DNA of 64,000 nt from Plenodomus lindquistii (taxonomy: Eukaryota > Ascomycota > Dothideomycetes > Pleosporales > Leptosphaeriaceae). Numbering within the stretch: position 1 is the stretch's first letter; every line of letters begins with the position of its first letter. The stretch covers positions 806,001 through 870,000 of the forward strand of contig JANUWI010000018.1 of NCBI GenBank assembly GCA_025504975.1. The letters are read 5' to 3'. The notes beneath the pieces were generated by a model that was not told where the DNA came from, made no database searches, and was given only the letters and a program-made list of their open reading frames with translations. The translations under genes and the position numbers were made by a program. Positions 60,487-64,000 of the stretch are shown here, piece after piece.

Positions 60487-61490
60487 ATGCCTGCGATTTC
60501 GAGGCACGTCGCCGTGATCGCGCTGCAGGCGCGAGAAATGCGCGACACGGTGGGTCGGTCTGGCATGACACCAACGGCCTTTGCATTTCTCATTCCCGTT
60601 TTCGTTGTTGCCATCGCAGTACCCTTGTAAGTTTACCGATACCACGGGTCCTTCGTCGTGGTCTGGGAACATCCAGGCTGATCATGTTCAGTCTCTGCAT
60701 CTACTGCATTCGGAGAAGAAGGCAGGTCGTTCCACCAAGCAGACCTCCTCCTAAGGTCAAGAAACCTGCCCTGCGCCGTGCGGAAGCGAGGAAGCGGCTG
60801 GACGAAGTAACAGAAGTTTCGAGTGGGACAGCGGAGCCGGATGCAGAGCGCACTGACGCTGTCGTAAACAAGTCGACTGTAGAGACCAGATCGGTGCTTG
60901 GGCAAGAATGGTGAGTCCTTGCTGAAGACTGTGCTTACTCATGCACATTGCCTAACATTGATCGCAGTGCGATATGTCTGTCCACGTTGCACGCTCCAGC
61001 GCCTCCCGAGCCCGTGAAGCTGAGTGACGCACCCATTACCGACGAAGCCGCGAAACCACCTTCGATCAAAGATGGAGCAACAAGCGAGCCAGATACCATT
61101 CTCAGACTGCAAGTCTGCCAACACGAGTTCCACGCCGAATGCCTCGTGTCGTGGTTTGTGCTCCGTAAGAGAAGTTGTCCAATTTGTCGTGCGGACTACT
61201 ATAGCAAAGAGGCTATGCAGGCGCATGATGATGAAGAAGCGGCAGCGCTTGCTGCTCTCGAACCGGCGCAGACACCCGCCGCGTTGGAAGCACAGACACC
61301 CGCACCAGTGGTGAGAAATTGGCGTTTCTTCTTATATGGACATGGTGTTGCGGGCCGCCAGGGACGAAATGGCAATGCAGCGGTCGAGATGCAGCCAACG
61401 AGTGCGCCGACGGAGGGTGTAACGAATCAGACAGAGGCAACCTCACAACCACATCGATCGTGGTGGCAGCGATTGCGAGGAGAGCTATAG
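60487..61490 (+). CDS. membrane-anchored RING-H2 E3 ubiquitin ligase
   Basis: The start at 60487 (MPAISRHVAVIALQAREMRD) leads to one membrane segment (AFAFLIPVFVVAIAVPLLIM) split by the first intron at 60628. A basic stop-transfer CIRRRRQV, a Pro/Lys-rich linker and, after a second intron (60911-60967), the RING-H2 domain follow. CAICLS gives the first two Cys. A long insert, then LQVCQHEFHAECLVSWF and SCPICRADYY supply the C-H-H-C and last C-C pairs. All eight zinc ligands are visible. The insert of about 40 residues between the first and second ligand pairs is longer than usual. The C-terminal tail is Ala/Pro/Gln-rich. It is probably an endomembrane ligase with the RING in the cytosol. The substrate is unknown. 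Confidence 0.88.
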
Positions 61491-61823
61491 TGATGAATCA
61501 ACGATTTGATGAGCTTGCAATGAAGTGGGCAAACATGATAGCATGATGTACAGGACTTGATTGTGAACAGTAACAGTGGCTAGATACCCAGATCAGTATA
61601 GTATAAACCAAGCTTTCGAGACATGAGCACACATCGTGCTTTCGTTGACCACAGATGTGTGTCGAGGCCATATTGAACGTGCTCCAGATGCAACGCACGC
61701 CATACTTATCCGGAGATTGCTTGGCAGCGCGCAGTTCTGCCGGTCGGCTTTTCCGGGTAGGTTTCGCGACTTCCCACACCACCATCAATGCGCTGAACAT
61801 TCGGTCTACACAAGCGGCCAGTC
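61491..61823. other. short intergenic region
   Basis: 3' flank of the RING gene and promoter of the next gene. No feature is recognised. Confidence 0.4.
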
Positions 61824-64000
61824 ATGGACAGCCGAAAGATTTCGCAGGGTTCGCCCAGAAGCGTTGATAGCAGGGCTCCAACAGAGTGGACACCAGCCAA
61901 CGGCAACGGCGTCCCTGCGGCAAGCGGACCTGCGAGCGCGACACCTCCGGATAGGCCACGCGATCAACAATCACCGCCAGCCAAGAGGAGAAGGGAGGAC
62001 AAAGAACGCACACGAGTTAGCAGAGCCTGCGATCGATGTAAAAGGTACACACACTCTGAATTAAGGTCATGTTTCATAGCTTGACAACGCCTGTTCCTGT
62101 GCACTTTGACTATGGCTCACGTGCTCTACGAGAATACTAATATGCCTACAGAAAGAAGACAAGATGCAGTGGAAGATGCCCATGTATTCTCTGTCAAAAG
62201 TCCGGCTTACCATGCGAATTCACAGCATCGTATACTCGAGGGAGACTTCCTTCGATCATCGTGGACGACACCTCAATGACCGCAGAGAACTCTGAATCAA
62301 AAGCAACCAAGTCAGATGCAACTCCTACACTTGAGTCTCCTATGAAACCAACATCAAATTCGTCTTTTCAGTATCCCCGCATATATTCATCGCCAGCATT
62401 AGATCAGTCAGCTGTCTCTAACAACACGGATCGAGCCGATGCATCAAATGAATTCGCAGTGCGAGATCCACGATCACGGGGCTCACCAGAACCAGCACAA
62501 GCTCAGACAGACTCACAAGGCCATTATGTCGGTTCTTCATCAGCTGCATCATTCCTCTTGCGCATACAGAAACGGCTGCATCAGAACTCGTCTCTGTCGC
62601 ACGACTCTAGCATCTTCACGTTTGGCGATGCACCACTTCCAGAATTTGATCCATCCTTCTTCGTGCTACCACCTAAAACCGATGCACAAAGGCTAGTTGA
62701 GAGATACTTCGACTACGCAGCACCGACCCATCGGTTCCTACATCGCCCGAGCATTGAGAAATTGGTGGAAGAGTTTTACGAAACACAGGGGGAGATGAGA
62801 GGTCGTGAAGATGGTAAGGCCAAGGCTGCGTTACTGATGGTGGTATTCGCGCAAGCACAAGCATACATGCCGCCGGGAAGTACTGTACAGGAAAATAGGT
62901 TAGTTGCTTCCTGCCTTCTAGTGCCACTTGCTGTGCTCATAAGATGCAGTGCACGATATTTTTTCGCAGCCGAGAATCAATTGTCGAAGGAGCGTGGGGC
63001 TGTGCGCTTAGCAAGCGTACAAGCGCGGCTACTACAATGCTTCTACCTTCTCACACAATCCCGGATCAACCACTGCTGGAGTTTGTTCGGGACCCTGTCA
63101 CACCTAGCCTTTGCTATAGGCTTACACCGCGGCCGGAAATATGATGTCTCAAGTAGGGGTAAGATTGACTATGTGGAGATCGAGGATCGTCGCCGGCTCT
63201 TTTGGTGCGCGTATTCTTTGGACAAGTACCTTGCAGCTGCACTTGGAAGGCCGCGAACTTTCAAAGACGAAGACATCGATCAGGTACGGCATTGAAACCT
63301 GTGCGCTCGACAGTGACTGATAGCATGTTTAGGAGCTACCCACTATCGTCAATGACAACGACCTCCACCCAACCTATATGTTACCAACGTCTTCAAAGTC
63401 GCACTCAATCATGATGGGCCCTGTGGAACACATCAAACTCATACGCATAGTTTCTCTCGTCCTTCGTGATCTCTACTCCATCCGACCACCTAGCCTCACA
63501 CTACGGGTTGAGCTTTCTTCGAAATACACAAACGACCTGCACACGTGGCGAAGCTCCTTATCTCGCTTCCTTCAAGATCCAGTCGATGGAGGTGGAGTCG
63601 AGAGTCATCTTCTGATCCCAATTTATCAGCGACAACGGAGCGTCCTCAATCTATCCTACTACCATGCAATACTTCTGATACACCGGCCATTCTTACTACG
63701 CGACTTCGCCAGCCTTACACAAATGCCGACAAACCCCGCATGGGCCAACGGCGCTGGTGTAGACACAAGCGCCAACGTGACAACTTGTATCGAAGCCGCG
63801 ATGAACATCGTTCGCGTTGTAGACGACGTATTCACTTCGTCTAATCTCTTCCGCTCGTTCTGGTTCACCCAGTACTATGCGTTCTGCGCAGTTGTCGTAC
63901 TCTACATCTACTGCATCCAACAACACCTAATCACACCAGGACGATGTGAAGGCTACTTTGCAGCAGGCCAGAAGTGCCAGCGGCAGCTCGAAAGTATAAG
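61824..64000 (+). CDS. Zn2Cys6 transcription factor (XlnR/Cat8-type domain layout), cut by window end
   Basis: Exon 1 from 61824 has a disordered Pro/Ser-rich lead and PPAKRRREDKERTRVSRACD. The zinc cluster is split by an intron after ACDRCK, and exon 2 resumes with KKTRCSGRCPCILCQKSGLP, so all six Cys are present. Further introns lie at about 62899-62944 and 63283-63333. The fungal_trans domain is clear: PTHRFLHRPSIEKLVEEFYE, HCWSLFGTLSHLAFAIGLHR and DRRRLFWCAYSLDKYLAAAL with RPRTFKDEDIDQ. The frame is open to the end of the window (GYFAAGQKCQRQLESI), so the C-terminus lies outside. The target genes are unknown. It is about 9 kb from the other Zn2Cys6 gene and probably unrelated to the cluster. 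Confidence 0.9.

Overview
The window is nuclear DNA of a filamentous ascomycete. Most genes have short introns of about 45-150 bases with GT-AG ends, and the gene families are typical of Pezizomycotina: a highly reducing polyketide synthase, Zn2Cys6 regulators, DUF3176 and an ENA-type sodium ATPase. A dothideomycete is my best guess but the sequence does not prove it.

Layout. From 1 to 15.3 kb there are housekeeping-type genes on the minus strand, separated by long gene-poor stretches: an epoxide hydrolase (1408-2804), a NEDD8/Rub1 modifier (3557-4083), a proline/glutamine-rich nuclear-looking protein (6410-7948) and a TBC Rab-GAP (12699-15295). From 17.2 to 21.1 kb lie two clearly broken genes, an ankyrin protein and a DUF3176 membrane protein. 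From 22.0 to about 48.6 kb is what looks like one biosynthetic gene cluster: tyrosinase, MFS exporter, acyltransferase, P450, secreted FAD/BBE oxidase, second P450, an 8-kb polyketide synthase (KS-AT-DH-cMT-ER-KR-ACP), O-methyltransferase, short-chain dehydrogenase and a LaeA/UbiE-like methyltransferase. A second dehydrogenase (49.3 kb) and a Zn2Cys6 regulator (50.5-52.8 kb) sit at its right edge. From 55.8 kb on are an intact ENA P-type ATPase, a membrane RING-H2 ubiquitin ligase and a Zn2Cys6 factor cut by the window end.

How the genes could work together. The synthase would build a reduced, C-methylated chain. The two P450s, the FAD oxidase, the dehydrogenases, the methyltransferases and the acyltransferase would decorate it, and the MFS protein would export it. 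An 8-base palindrome, TCGGCCGA, or a one-base variant of it, recurs in the promoters of the exporter/acyltransferase, the first P450, the synthase/O-methyltransferase pair and the dehydrogenase. It may be the operator of a pathway regulator.

Main surprise. Many cluster genes carry one isolated lesion inside otherwise well conserved reading frames: in-frame stops in the acyltransferase, synthase, O-methyltransferase and second methyltransferase, single-base frame shifts in the exporter and the first P450, and replacement of the ACP phosphopantetheine serine by asparagine. Interspersed genes (tyrosinase, FAD oxidase, second P450, first dehydrogenase) are intact. The simplest reading is a recently silenced cluster. 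Assembly error (for the shifts) and mRNA editing (for some stops) are testable alternatives.
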